A program made the translations under genes and the position numbers. Source: Lutibacter sp. A80 (GTDB taxonomy: Bacteria; Bacteroidota; Bacteroidia; Flavobacteriales; Flavobacteriaceae). From it: a DNA stretch of 64,000 nucleotides. Every line of letters begins with the position of its first letter. The first letter of the stretch is position 1. This document shows positions 8,177 to 16,991 of the stretch, piece by piece. The notes beneath the pieces were generated by a model. It was not told where the DNA came from. It ran no database searches and saw only the letters and a program-made list of their open reading frames with translations. The DNA lies in the NCBI RefSeq assembly GCF_022429645.1, contig NZ_CP092480.1:3206501-3270500 (forward strand), given 5' to 3'.

Positions 8177-9634
8177 ATGGCAAAAGTAGTTGTTTTAGGA
8201 GCTGGAATTTCTGGACATACAGCCGTTTCTTATTTAAGTAAGTACTTAAAAAAAGATCACGAAGTTGTTATGGTTTCACCTAACAGTAATTATCAATGGG
8301 TTCCATCAAATATTTGGGTTGGAGTTGGTTTAATGACACCAGATCAAGTAAAGTTTAAGTTAGCACCTGTTTATAAAAAAATGGGAGTAAATTATAAACA
8401 AGCATTGGCTGTTTCTATTCATCCTGAAGGAGATACAGAGCAAAAGCAAGGTTTTGTCACTATTAAATATGTTTCTGAAGATAAAAAAGATACTATAGAA
8501 AAAGTTTCATATGATTATTTAATTAATGCTACAGGTCCAAAACTTAATTTTGAAGGAACTGAAGGTTTGGGGCCAAAATATTTTACAGAATCTGTATGTA
8601 CTTATGACCATGCTTCTCACGCTTGGACAAAGCTTAAAAGTGCTTTAGAAAAGATGGAAAATGGAGAAAAACAAACCTTTTTAATAGGTACTGGACATCC
8701 ATTGGCAACTTGCCAAGGTGCTGCTTTTGAGTATGTATTAAATATAGCTTTCGAAATTAAAAAAAGAAAGCTTTTGCATTTGGCTGAGATGATCTGGATT
8801 ACCAATGAATATGAATTAGGTGATTTTGGAATGGGAGGTGCATACATTAAAAGAAATGGTTATGTAACGCCAACAAAAATATTTGCTGAATCAATTTTAA
8901 AAGAATACGGTATTCGTTGGATTAAAAGAGCAGGTGTTCAAAAAATAGAAAAAGGGGTTGCTTATTTCGAGAATTTAGAAGGAGAACATAAAACAGTTAA
9001 TTTTGATTTTGCAATGTTAATTCCTGGTTTTGCAGGTGCTGGAATGAAAGCTTTTAATAAAAATAATGAAGATATTAGCGCCGAAGTTTTTGCTGCAAAT
9101 GGAATGATGAAAGTAGATGCAGATTATACACCAAAACCATACGAAGAATGGAAAGCCGAAGATTGGCCTTTAACGTATCAAAGTGTAAAATACGATAATG
9201 TGTATGCAGCTGGTATTGCATTTGCTCCACCACACGGTATGTCTAAACCAATGCAAAGCCCTAACGGAACAAAAATATTTCCAACGCCACCAAGAACAGG
9301 AATGCCTTCGGGTGTAATTGGTAAAATTGTTGCCCAAAATATAATACATACTATAAAAACAGGTAAAATAGAGCACAAACATAAAGCATCTATGGCTAGT
9401 ATGGGAGCTGCATGTATAGTTTCTGCAGGATACGGAATTTCAAAAGGACAAGCTGCAGTTATGACAGTAAATCCAATAGTGCCAGATTGGGAAAAATATC
9501 CAAAATGGGGACGAAATATTAACGATACTGTTGGAGTTGTTGGTACCGCAGGACATTGGATGAAGTTATTTATGCATTATATGTTTATTTATAAAGCAAA
9601 AGCGAAACCATTTTGGTGGTTAATTCCTGAATAA
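8177..9634 (+). CDS. sqr: sulfide:quinone oxidoreductase family flavoprotein
   Basis: 485 residues with an N-terminal FAD-binding Rossmann motif (VVLGAGISGHTAV). Three cysteines fit the SQR catalytic set: C141 (SVCTYDHA), C179 (LATCQGAAFEY) and C413 (GAACIVSAG). The C-terminus (HWMKLFMHYMFIYKAKAK) is amphipathic and basic, as expected for a monotopic enzyme docking on the inner membrane. SQR oxidises sulfide to persulfide and passes electrons to the quinone pool. The persulfide would be the substrate of the dioxygenase at 5648. The length is typical of the longer bacterial SQR types, and flavocytochrome c sulfide dehydrogenase is a less likely alternative. Confidence 0.88.
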   Translation: MAKVVVLGAGISGHTAVSYLSKYLKKDHEVVMVSPNSNYQWVPSNIWVGVGLMTPDQVKFKLAPVYKKMGVNYKQALAVSIHPEGDTEQKQGFVTIKYVSEDKKDTIEKVSYDYLINATGPKLNFEGTEGLGPKYFTESVCTYDHASHAWTKLKSALEKMENGEKQTFLIGTGHPLATCQGAAFEYVLNIAFEIKKRKLLHLAEMIWITNEYELGDFGMGGAYIKRNGYVTPTKIFAESILKEYGIRWIKRAGVQKIEKGVAYFENLEGEHKTVNFDFAMLIPGFAGAGMKAFNKNNEDISAEVFAANGMMKVDADYTPKPYEEWKAEDWPLTYQSVKYDNVYAAGIAFAPPHGMSKPMQSPNGTKIFPTPPRTGMPSGVIGKIVAQNIIHTIKTGKIEHKHKASMASMGAACIVSAGYGISKGQAAVMTVNPIVPDWEKYPKWGRNINDTVGVVGTAGHWMKLFMHYMFIYKAKAKPFWWLIPE

Positions 9635-9693
9635 ATAATAAAAAATTAATAATAAAGTGTAATTTTATAGTAATACTGTATTACATATTAAAC

Positions 9694-9722
9694 AAAACGG
9701 CAGTGTTATTTAACCGTTTTTA
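9694..9722 (+). terminator. intrinsic terminator after the SQR gene
   Basis: AAAACGG/CCGTTTT with a 13-nt loop runs into TTTTTAT. It separates the SQR operon from the microprotein. A weak dyad (GTAATACTGTATTAC, 9670-9684) lies just before it and is probably unrelated to the promoter dyads because its spacing differs. Confidence 0.6.
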
Positions 9723-9745
9723 TCTTTAAAAAAACCAGATGTATT

Positions 9746-9910
9746 ATGAAAAATAGTATAAAAAAAACAACTCCATATAGCGATATGTCATTTGCAACCG
9801 AACCAACAAGAATGGTACGATTTATGAGATCTTTCTTTATATTTCAAATTTATAATTTTTTTAAACTAAATTTGAAAGTTATGAGAATTGTGGTAGGAGG
9901 GCACTCTTAA
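9746..9910 (+). CDS. 54-residue basic microprotein with one hydrophobic segment
   Basis: A short reading frame with an ATG and TAA in the gap between sqr and the HMA gene. The product has a polar N-terminus (TPYSDMSFATEPTRMVRF), an aromatic-rich hydrophobic core (FFIFQIYNFFKLN) and a short tail (MRIVVGGHS). Its pI looks strongly basic. The composition and position suggest a small membrane-associated partner of SQR or of the HMA/DUF2892 proteins. I recognise no domain. The next gene starts 36 bp downstream, and TATCTTTA (9721-9728) is a possible -7 box, so it may lead a short operon. Confidence 0.65.
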   Translation: MKNSIKKTTPYSDMSFATEPTRMVRFMRSFFIFQIYNFFKLNLKVMRIVVGGHS

Positions 9911-9946
9911 TACCTCAAAATTAAATGATATAAACAAAATTAAATT

Positions 9947-10222
9947 ATGACAACATTAGAAATATTAAATTTAAAATGTGGCGGTTGTGCCAATACTATA
10001 AAAAAGGGATTATTAACTATTGAAGGAGTTACTGAAGTAGCTATTGATTTAGAAGCTTCTAAAGTAGGCGTTAATTCTTCAGAAGAAACCGTTTTAAAAA
10101 GCGTTAAAAGTAAGTTAGCCTCTATGGGATATCCAGAAGTTGGTGATGCTAATACTATAATTCATAAAGCAAAATCTTTTGTTAGCTGTGCTACTGGTAG
10201 AATGACTTCTGAAAGCGATTAG
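9947..10222 (+). CDS. heavy-metal-associated (HMA) domain protein
   Basis: 91 residues with a ferredoxin-like HMA fold. The metal-binding loop is LKCGGCANTIKKGL near residues 12-15, and the usual IEGVTEVAIDLE strand follows. Stand-alone HMA proteins act as copper chaperones, or in sulfur clusters they may bind other thiophilic ligands. The C-terminal extension (FVSCATGRMTSESD) adds a further Cys not needed for the fold. It lies between the microprotein and the DUF2892 gene on the same strand, and a role in copper or sulfane-sulfur carriage is inferred only from this. Confidence 0.85.
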   Translation: MTTLEILNLKCGGCANTIKKGLLTIEGVTEVAIDLEASKVGVNSSEETVLKSVKSKLASMGYPEVGDANTIIHKAKSFVSCATGRMTSESD

Positions 10223-10301
10223 TGTAAGGTTAAATTATATGAAAAGTAGTTTAATAGTTCAAAAATTCGTATATTATACTTGTAATAAAACAATATAAAT
10301 T

Positions 10302-10511
10302 ATGAAACTTAATATTGGTAGTACCGACAGAATTATTAGAATAATGTTAGGAATTGCAATAGGTTATTTTGCGTATTCCACAGTAATTGAAACAAGCTGG
10401 GTACAAGTATTGTTATATGTTATTGCAGCAATATTAGTAATTACAGCACTTATAGGTAATTGTCCATTATATTCAATTTTCAAGATAAATACTTGTAAAA
10501 TAAAAGAGTAA
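10302..10511 (+). CDS. DUF2892 (YgaP-type transmembrane) protein
   Basis: 69 residues with the family opening MKLNIGSTDRIIRIMLG and two predicted membrane helices (about 12-30 and 36-55). A CPLYSIF motif follows helix 2 (GNCPLYSIFKINTCK). DUF2892 is the membrane domain attached to rhodanese in YgaP of enteric bacteria. As a stand-alone protein it recurs in sulfide/persulfide loci, which supports treating 2065-10511 as one functional island. TATACTTG at 10275-10282 is a plausible -7 box. Confidence 0.88.
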   Translation: MKLNIGSTDRIIRIMLGIAIGYFAYSTVIETSWVQVLLYVIAAILVITALIGNCPLYSIFKINTCKIKE

Positions 10512-10540
10512 GGGGCAAATAAAAGAGTTTGATAAAAAAT

Positions 10541-10568
10541 AAAAACCACGCTATTTAGCGTGGTTTTT
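10541..10568. terminator. bidirectional intrinsic terminator
   Basis: A near-perfect 13-bp stem (AAAAACCACGCTA/TAGCGTGGTTTTT) with a 2-nt central gap lies between the convergent DUF2892 and TonB receptor genes. A-rich and T-rich flanks allow it to work in both directions. Confidence 0.85.
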
Positions 10569-10584
10569 GCATTTAATACAGTTT

Positions 10585-12972
10585 TTAAAATTTTAAACTA
10601 ACACCAACTAAAAAGTTTCTAGTTGCTTGTGGGTAATAACCGGCATAATCACCAGAGTATGTATCACCTTCATATTCGTAATCATAAGTTCCATAATAAC
10701 CATTAGAAATATATTTTTCATTAAGTACATTATTAATTAATGCAGATAAAGTTATTGATTCAAATATTTTAGTAGGAATTATTTTATAACTAATGTTAAG
10801 GTCGTTTACAAAATAGCTTTCTAAAATGTCGTTATTAGAAATTACACTGCCTAAATTCCCCATTTTTTGTTCACCAACAAACTTAGAAAGTACAGATAAT
10901 TGTAAGTTTTTAGCAGGAATATAAGTTAAAGCATTTCCAAAAACTATTTCAGGAGAAAAAGATAAATCTGTTTTACCTAAATCGGTAAGAGATCCATTAA
11001 CAGAAGCAACAAAATCTATGTTTTTATTACTGCTTAATGCTATGTTAGGTTGCACTAAAAATTTATTGGACACTTTTATTTGGGCATCTATTTCAAGTCC
11101 TAATCTGTAACTTTTACCACTAGTTGCTCTAATTGGGGCTCCAACATCATCTAAAGCTCCTGTTAAAACCAATTGATCTTTATAATACATATAATACACA
11201 TTTGTATTAATTTTTGTTGCGCCGTTTTTGTACCTCCAACCTAATTCATAATCATTTAACTTTTCAGCTTTATTAACTCCATTTTCAAAATCATTTCTGT
11301 TTGGTTCTCTATGCGCTTTTGCGTAAGAAGCATAAAAACTATTAAGATCACTTGCTTTAAAGGTAATTCCGGCTTTTGGATTGAAGAAAGAATAGTTTTT
11401 ATCTACGTCAATTGGGTTTTTATCTGAAGTTAATCCACCTGTTTCATAATTTACAAAACGACCTTGAATGTCTGTAAATAAGGTCCATTTTTCATCTAAA
11501 TTATAAGTTAATTTACCAAAAACATTCATATCGTTCTTTTTAGCATCACTTTCATAATAGCGATCTCTAATGTCAGAATTACTTGCAAATTCAGCCCAAA
11601 TTATTTCACCATAATGGTCTCCTTTATAATTACTAAACGATGTTCCGAATATAAATTCTAGATTTTCATTTTTATAAGTAGCATTTGCATTTAAAACATA
11701 AAAGTCGTTATCTAACCAACGTCTTCTTATTAAATCTGTTTTATCAATAGTTTCACCACCTAAAGTTATTGGCGTTAAATTGTAAAATGAAAAATCTTCA
11801 TCATCTTTAAATTGTTCAAAATAACCGCTACCTTTGGTATAGTTTAAGCCAATATTTGTAGACCAATTATTATTTAATCTTTCATTCCAATGCAATTGAA
11901 AATGATCTTGTTTGTAATAGTCAATTTCATTTTCATAAGAATATGGATTGTAAGTTCTACCTAAAGTTTCCATTTCTTCTGTTGTTACTCCATACCAAGC
12001 TTGGTATGTTTTTTCGTGTCCTCCAAATGTTAAAGCTTTAATTAGTGTATTATCATCAACGTATGCAGCTTGTAAAAAGTACGATTTTAAATCGCTCCAA
12101 GCTCTATCTATATACCCGTCAGAATCTATTTTAGACAAACGTCCAGAAATTTCAATATGATCATTAATTTTTCCAGTACTAAATTTAACTGTATTTTTAT
12201 AGGTGTTGTACGAGCCTATTGAGCTACTAATTTCTCCGTATGCTTTTTCTGAAATAGCATCGGTTAGTAAATTTAAACTTGCTCCAAAAGCTCCAGAGCC
12301 ATTGGTTGAAGTTCCAACTCCACGTTGTAGTTGTAAATTTTCTACTGAAGAAGTGAAATCGGGCATATTTACCCAAAATGTTCCTTGGCTTTCAGCATCG
12401 TTGTAAGGAATTCCGTTAATAGTTACATTTACCCTTGAAGCATCGCTACCACGAACTCTAATTCCAGTATAACCAATACCTGCACCAGCATCAGAAGTAG
12501 TTACAACAGAAGGGAGGTAGTTTACCATAATAGGTATATCTTGACCTAAATTACGTTTTTCTAAATCTTCTTTATTAATATTACTATGCGTAACTGGAGA
12601 TGTTGCTTTTACGCGAACTGCAGAAACTAAAACTTCATCTAAATTTACAAAACTATCTGCCATATTTATGGAGATAAAAGTGTTTTTAGTTAAGTTTATA
12701 ACCACTTCTTTAGGTTTGCTAATAGCACTTACAATTAAGGTGTAATTTCCTTTTTTTAATGAGATTGAAAAATTTCCATCAAAATCGGAGGTAACTCCTT
12801 GTGTGGTTCCTTTTACTAAAATACTTGCTCCTGGAAGTGGATTGTTTCCATCGGTTACTTTTCCTGAGAGTGTAAATAGTTCTTGCGCGTTTACATTTAT
12901 TGAAAATGTAATAATTAAAAAAGCTACTAAGTGCTTCACTTTTTTAAAATTTGGTTTTAAATATTGTTTCAT
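10585..12972 (-). CDS. TonB-dependent outer-membrane receptor under TPP riboswitch control
   Basis: 795 residues. A signal peptide (about 1-29, ending NVNAQE) is followed by a carboxypeptidase-regulatory-like domain (about 33-110, LSGKVTDGNNPLPGASILVKG), a plug domain (IRVRGSDASRVNVTINGIPYND) and a 22-strand barrel ending in an aromatic residue (LVGVSLKF). TonB receptors pull scarce ligands across the outer membrane. Because a TPP riboswitch lies directly upstream, the likely ligand is thiamin or a precursor (established pattern for riboswitch-linked receptors in Bacteroidota; the specific ligand is inferred). The 5' leader is about 165 nt. It ends convergently with the DUF2892 gene. Confidence 0.92.
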   Translation of the reverse strand: MKQYLKPNFKKVKHLVAFLIITFSINVNAQELFTLSGKVTDGNNPLPGASILVKGTTQGVTSDFDGNFSISLKKGNYTLIVSAISKPKEVVINLTKNTFISINMADSFVNLDEVLVSAVRVKATSPVTHSNINKEDLEKRNLGQDIPIMVNYLPSVVTTSDAGAGIGYTGIRVRGSDASRVNVTINGIPYNDAESQGTFWVNMPDFTSSVENLQLQRGVGTSTNGSGAFGASLNLLTDAISEKAYGEISSSIGSYNTYKNTVKFSTGKINDHIEISGRLSKIDSDGYIDRAWSDLKSYFLQAAYVDDNTLIKALTFGGHEKTYQAWYGVTTEEMETLGRTYNPYSYENEIDYYKQDHFQLHWNERLNNNWSTNIGLNYTKGSGYFEQFKDDEDFSFYNLTPITLGGETIDKTDLIRRRWLDNDFYVLNANATYKNENLEFIFGTSFSNYKGDHYGEIIWAEFASNSDIRDRYYESDAKKNDMNVFGKLTYNLDEKWTLFTDIQGRFVNYETGGLTSDKNPIDVDKNYSFFNPKAGITFKASDLNSFYASYAKAHREPNRNDFENGVNKAEKLNDYELGWRYKNGATKINTNVYYMYYKDQLVLTGALDDVGAPIRATSGKSYRLGLEIDAQIKVSNKFLVQPNIALSSNKNIDFVASVNGSLTDLGKTDLSFSPEIVFGNALTYIPAKNLQLSVLSKFVGEQKMGNLGSVISNNDILESYFVNDLNISYKIIPTKIFESITLSALINNVLNEKYISNGYYGTYDYEYEGDTYSGDYAGYYPQATRNFLVGVSLKF

Positions 12973-13059
12973 TTTTTTGAAAATAAAACGATATAAAAAG
13001 AGGTAATTAATCGATGTTTTGAATAATTATACTTGTTAATTTCCACAACAGATTGCTCT

Positions 13060-13137
13060 GCTTGAACGTCCCTTAACAGCATTACCTGTTCAGGTTCAAT
13101 GGGTTTGATCTCAGCCGTTTTCGGCACCCCTTTTGAG
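13060..13137 (-). promoter_or_regulatory. TPP (THI-box) riboswitch
   Basis: On the minus strand the conserved THI-box blocks occur in order: GGGGTGCCG, CTGAGA, ACCC, GAACCTG, GGTAATGC and AAGGGA. These form the pyrimidine- and pyrophosphate-sensing helices of the TPP aptamer. The TonB receptor start lies about 90 nt downstream. No clear terminator follows, so control is probably at translation initiation or through a less obvious expression platform. Confidence 0.93.
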
Positions 13138-13143
13138 ATGCTG

Positions 13144-13151
13144 CAAAATTA
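13144..13151 (-). promoter_or_regulatory. -7 promoter box driving the TPP riboswitch
   Basis: TAATTTTG on the minus strand is a perfect TAnnTTTG match. Transcription starting about 6-7 bp downstream would begin right at the riboswitch, leaving no room for another function in the leader. The -33 element is weak. Confidence 0.6.
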
Positions 13152-13297
13152 CAAATAAAATATGATAGAACATGTATTCTTTTTAAAAGAAAATTTTATT
13201 TTTTAAAAATTAATTTAAATGAAATTGGCTGTAGCTATTGATTTTATTAGGAGTGCAGTATTGTTTAATTGTATGATAATTTTGAAAACTGTATAAA

Positions 13298-13699
13298 TTA
13301 TACTTCAGGTTTTTTTCGAAAGGATTTTTTATAGGCGTGTTTTTTCTTTGTGTCTAAACGTTTTTGAATGCTAGATTTACTGGGTTTTGTTGGCTTTCTT
13401 TTTTTTGGAACTTTTAAACCATTTTTAATGAGTTTTAAAAAACGATTGATACTAATTTCTTTATTTTTATGTTGACTTCGACTTTCATCACAAGAAAGTA
13501 ACAATATATCTTCTTTTGTGAGTTTGCTTCTTAAATTTTTACTGAGTAGTTGTTTTTCTTCTTCAGAAAATTCAAAAGAATTTTGAAGATCAAAAAATAA
13601 TTCTACTTTAGAAGATACTTTATTTACATGTTGCCCGCCAGCACCGCTGCTTCTAACAGCTTTAAATTTAAGTTCTTTTATAAGTGCTTCCTTGTTCAT
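13298..13699 (-). CDS. arfB: alternative ribosome rescue factor / peptidyl-tRNA hydrolase ArfB
   Basis: 133 residues. The class I release-factor catalytic loop SSGAGGQHVNKVSS carries the GGQ that hydrolyses peptidyl-tRNA. A basic C-terminal tail (PKKRKPTKPSKSSIQKRLD and KKHAYKKSFRKK) would thread into the empty mRNA channel of stalled ribosomes. No codon-recognition domain is present, which separates it from RF1 and RF2. It starts 4 bp after the NadR-like gene ends and shares its operon, though there is no evident functional link. Confidence 0.93.
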   Translation of the reverse strand: MNKEALIKELKFKAVRSSGAGGQHVNKVSSKVELFFDLQNSFEFSEEEKQLLSKNLRSKLTKEDILLLSCDESRSQHKNKEISINRFLKLIKNGLKVPKKRKPTKPSKSSIQKRLDTKKKHAYKKSFRKKPEV

Positions 13700-13703
13700 T
13701 TAG

Positions 13704-14297
13704 TTAAGTTACTGAATATCTTTGTAAATTAGGTTTTGAAGCTAAGATTTTATCAATTGCTGTAACTGCTAAATTAAGTCTGTTTTTTTTGCTTCCTGTT
13801 AATAAAATGTAAGGTCTGTTATATTTTATTAAAGCGTTTTCAAAAACTTCAAACATTTCTTGCCTTTTTTCAGGGTTTTCTCTAATGTCATCTGCTTCCC
13901 AAGGAGTGTCAATATAAGTTAAAAGGTACAAATCATATGTGTTTTCTAAGGCTGCTTTTTTTAAATTAGCATCTATTGTTTTGTCGTAATAATTTTCGAA
14001 ATAAACAACGGTTTCTAATAAATCTGTATCACAAATTTGAAGCCTATCGGCTTTTTTTGCTAACTTATTTTCTAATTTTATTTGTTCGTAAGCTATTGGA
14101 AGTTGATCATCACTATCGCAATACTCTCGTTTATTATTCCATTTATTTTGTAAATATGCACGTGCATATTCTGGAACCCAAACAGTATTATAATGTCGAG
14201 CTAACTGTTTAGAAAGTGTAGTTTTCCCTGTACTTTCAGGTCCAAATAGTACAATTTTTACAATATTTCTATTGGTTTGTTTAAGAGTTTTTTCCAT
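13704..14297 (-). CDS. NadR-type P-loop kinase (AAA_28 family)
   Basis: 197 residues. The N-terminal P-loop GPESTGKTTL is followed by WVPEYARAYL and ICDTDLLET, which match the ribosylnicotinamide kinase domain of NadR. The nucleotidyltransferase and HTH domains of NadR are absent. Its start overlaps the pnuC stop by 40 bp, so the two are translationally coupled. Uptake by PnuC and trapping by phosphorylation is the usual logic of such pairs. The substrate could be nicotinamide riboside, or a thiamin-type compound given the adjacent TPP-controlled receptor. No start further downstream precedes the P-loop, so the overlap looks real. Confidence 0.82.
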   Translation of the reverse strand: MEKTLKQTNRNIVKIVLFGPESTGKTTLSKQLARHYNTVWVPEYARAYLQNKWNNKREYCDSDDQLPIAYEQIKLENKLAKKADRLQICDTDLLETVVYFENYYDKTIDANLKKAALENTYDLYLLTYIDTPWEADDIRENPEKRQEMFEVFENALIKYNRPYILLTGSKKNRLNLAVTAIDKILASKPNLQRYSVT

Positions 14298-14890
14298 TCA
14301 ATATATCCGTAAATTGCAATTATTGTAAATATAAGGTATTGAAAGCTTGTAAATGTAAATCCTTTATAAAAATATAAAGGAACAGAAATTACATCTCCAA
14401 TAATCCAAAAAATCCAGTTTTCAACTTTTTTACGAGCCATAAGCCACATTCCAACAAAAAATACTGCAGTTGTAACAGTATCAACGTAGGCTACCCAACT
14501 GGTCCACTTATCAAAGCTTTTGTATATTATATAAACAAATATAAGGGTTGCAATAAATAGTAGCACAGAAATTAGTTGTTCTTTTTTTGTTATAGAAGTA
14601 ATAGGTGTATTGTGCGATGCATCTACTTTTCTGGTCCAAATATACCATCCATAAATACTCATTATAAAATAATAACCGTTAATCATCATATCACCAAGCA
14701 AACTCCATTTTAGTAGTAAATACACAAAAATACTAGTGCTAATCATTCCTGTAGGATATACCCAAATTTTATTATTTTTTGAATACCAAACAGATAAAAA
14801 CCCAAAGATAACTGCAATAATTTCTAAGGCTATGTCTAAAGTTTCATATCCTTGGTATTGTCCAAAAAGGTAGTTGAAAATTTCGTTCAT
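14258..14890 (-). CDS. pnuC: PnuC-family vitamin transporter
   Basis: 210 residues with about seven membrane helices and the family pattern (FGFLSVWYSKNNKIWVYPTG, then MSIYGWYIWTRK and WIIGDVISVPLYFYKG). PnuC proteins are facilitators for nicotinamide riboside, and close relatives (PnuT) carry thiamin. Substrate trapping by the overlapping kinase gene fits the family mechanism. No TPP riboswitch stands before this gene itself. The riboswitch lies downstream, before the TonB receptor, so whether it is PnuC or PnuT cannot be decided from sequence alone. Confidence 0.9.
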   Translation of the reverse strand: MNEIFNYLFGQYQGYETLDIALEIIAVIFGFLSVWYSKNNKIWVYPTGMISTSIFVYLLLKWSLLGDMMINGYYFIMSIYGWYIWTRKVDASHNTPITSITKKEQLISVLLFIATLIFVYIIYKSFDKWTSWVAYVDTVTTAVFFVGMWLMARKKVENWIFWIIGDVISVPLYFYKGFTFTSFQYLIFTIIAIYGYIEWKKLLNKPIEIL

Positions 14891-14934
14891 TTTATTGAAA
14901 AGTATAATTTAGGTTGTTTTAAAAATTGTAATTA

Positions 14935-15570
14935 TTATTTTTTTGAATTATCAAGAGCATAAACCAAAGTAAAATCTTCAATTTGATGGAATTTAATGGT
15001 ATAATTTTTATTCCAATCTTTTGCTTTTATATATCCAGTAGTTTTTTTATCGGCAATTTGAAAAGAGTTAATATCAATGTCGTTTTTAAAAGTTAAACCA
15101 CCATGTGGGTATATTTTATACAAACTTTCTTTAGCGCCCCAAATAACGGTAAGTTGTTGAATGTAATCATCATCTTTATGAATAAATCCTCTTTCAAAAT
15201 TGACAAATTTATGTTGAATTACTTTTATTTTTTCTCTGTTTTTTTCAATGTCAATTCCAACTTCAAAATCACTAATAATAATGGCTGAAAAATTAAAAGA
15301 ATGTGTAATGGAAATATGCTTTCCGTCGGTTAAATGTGGTTTTCCATTACCATTGTAAAACAAATCAAGATCGGTATAACCAGCCATTTTTAATAAATGT
15401 CTCACACTTAAAAAACCTCGACGATGTATTTCAGATTTCATAGAAAGCAATCTGTTTTTACTTCTCTCGGTTAAAACAATATCTTTAGATAAGGTTTTAA
15501 TGGGTTCATCAATTTTCCACACAAAAACTGTGGTATGTTTATTAGGTTTAATTGTTTTAAATAAAGGCAT
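14935..15570 (-). CDS. 4'-phosphopantetheinyl transferase (Sfp-type)
   Basis: 211 residues. It carries the two signature blocks of the superfamily: VGIDIEKNREK (Mg-binding Asp and Glu) and WGAKESLYKIYP. Such enzymes move the phosphopantetheine arm of CoA onto a Ser of acyl or peptidyl carrier proteins. The length is short for Sfp (about 230) but usual for Bacteroidota. It is the first gene of the leftward group that continues 44 bp later with pnuC, and diverges from ahcY with an 87-bp gap. Confidence 0.88.
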   Translation of the reverse strand: MPLFKTIKPNKHTTVFVWKIDEPIKTLSKDIVLTERSKNRLLSMKSEIHRRGFLSVRHLLKMAGYTDLDLFYNGNGKPHLTDGKHISITHSFNFSAIIISDFEVGIDIEKNREKIKVIQHKFVNFERGFIHKDDDYIQQLTVIWGAKESLYKIYPHGGLTFKNDIDINSFQIADKKTTGYIKAKDWNKNYTIKFHQIEDFTLVYALDNSKK

Positions 15571-15592
15571 TTATATTCTCAAATGTATTTTG

Positions 15593-15600
15593 TACTTTTG
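15593..15600 (+). promoter_or_regulatory. -7 promoter box for ahcY
   Basis: TACTTTTG is a perfect TAnnTTTG match 57 bp before the ATG, in the divergent spacer with the phosphopantetheinyl transferase gene. Confidence 0.55.
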
Positions 15601-15657
15601 CAAAACTTTAAAACAAAAAATGTGAATTGTTTTAAATAAAAAACAAATTTAATAAAT

Positions 15658-16974
15658 ATGAGTACAGAAACATCATCTTACGTAAAATATAAAGTAAAAG
15701 ATATCAATCTTGCAGATTGGGGACGTAAAGAAATTCAATTAGCAGAGGCTGAAATGCCAGGTTTAATGAGTTTAAGAGAAGAATATAAAGGACAAAAGCC
15801 TTTAGCTGGAGCAAGAATAGCAGGTTGTTTACATATGACTATTCAAACGGCAGTTTTAATTGAAACGTTGGTAGACCTAGGTGCTGAGGTTACTTGGAGT
15901 TCTTGTAATATTTTTTCTACACAAGATCAAGCTGCTGCTGCAATTGCTGCTGCAGGAGTTTCAGTATATGCTTGGAAAGGTTTAAGTGAAGAAGAATTTG
16001 ATTGGTGTATAGAACAAACCTTATTTTTTGGTGAAGACAGAAAACCATTAAACTTAATTTTAGATGATGGTGGAGATTTAACCAATATGGTGTTGGATAA
16101 ATATCCTGAATTAGCTGCTGGAATTAATGGTCTTTCAGAAGAAACTACTACTGGAGTTCACCGTTTATATGACAGAATGAAGGAAGGAACTTTACCAATG
16201 CCAGCAATAAACGTAAACGACTCTGTTACAAAATCGAAATTCGATAATAAATACGGATGTAGAGAAAGTGCTGTAGATGCAATTAGAAGAGCAACAGATA
16301 TTATGTTAGCAGGTAAAAGAGTTGTTGTTTGTGGTTATGGAGATGTTGGTAAAGGTACTGCTGCTTCATTTAAAGGAACAGGAGCTATTGTAACAATTAC
16401 TGAAATTGATCCAATTTGTGCTTTACAAGCTGCAATGGATGGTTTTGAAGTGAAAAAACTAGAAACTGTTGTTGGAAATGCAGATATAGTAATTACTACT
16501 ACTGGTAATAAAGATATTGTTCAAGGTCGCCATTTTGAAGCAATGAAAGACAAAACCATTGTTTGTAATATTGGACATTTTGATAATGAAATTGATATGG
16601 CTTGGTTGAATGGTAAATACGGTTCTACAAAAGTTGAAATTAAACCTCAAGTTGATAAATATACTATTGGTGAAAATGAAATTTTAGTGTTAGCTGAAGG
16701 TCGTTTAGTAAACTTAGGTTGTGCAACTGGGCATCCTAGTTTTGTAATGAGTAATTCATTTACAAACCAAACATTGGCTCAATTAGAATTGTGGAATAAC
16801 AGAGATGCTTACGAGAATAAAGTATATATGTTACCAAAACATTTAGATGAAAAAGTAGCAAAACTACATTTAGCTAAAATAGGTGTTGAATTAACAGAAC
16901 TTAGAGAAGATCAAGCTAAATATATTGGTGTAAAGGTTGAAGGACCATTTAAACCAGAATATTATAGATATTAA
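15658..16974 (+). CDS. ahcY: adenosylhomocysteinase
   Basis: 438 residues, the standard length. It hydrolyses S-adenosylhomocysteine to adenosine and homocysteine in the methyl cycle. Visible signatures are [16 protein letters not shown] near the N-terminus, DDGGDLTNM, the NAD-binding loop CGYGDVGKG and the C-terminal KPEYYRY. It lacks the extra 40-residue segment seen in plant and some bacterial forms. It is monocistronic, with its own promoter and a palindromic-repeat terminator. Confidence 0.98.
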   Translation: MSTETSSYVKYKVKDINLADWGRKEIQLAEAEMPGLMSLREEYKGQKPLAGARIAGCLHMTIQTAVLIETLVDLGAEVTWSSCNIFSTQDQAAAAIAAAGVSVYAWKGLSEEEFDWCIEQTLFFGEDRKPLNLILDDGGDLTNMVLDKYPELAAGINGLSEETTTGVHRLYDRMKEGTLPMPAINVNDSVTKSKFDNKYGCRESAVDAIRRATDIMLAGKRVVVCGYGDVGKGTAASFKGTGAIVTITEIDPICALQAAMDGFEVKKLETVVGNADIVITTTGNKDIVQGRHFEAMKDKTIVCNIGHFDNEIDMAWLNGKYGSTKVEIKPQVDKYTIGENEILVLAEGRLVNLGCATGHPSFVMSNSFTNQTLAQLELWNNRDAYENKVYMLPKHLDEKVAKLHLAKIGVELTELREDQAKYIGVKVEGPFKPEYYRY

Positions 16975-16991
16975 AAGTTTTATACTTATAA

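Noticed and set aside
9669-9685. Dyad GTAATACTGTATTAC as a fourth copy of the sulfur-operon operator
   Set aside because: Its half-site spacing is one base longer and it lies 44 bp, not 29 bp, from the nearest -7-like box, beside a terminator.
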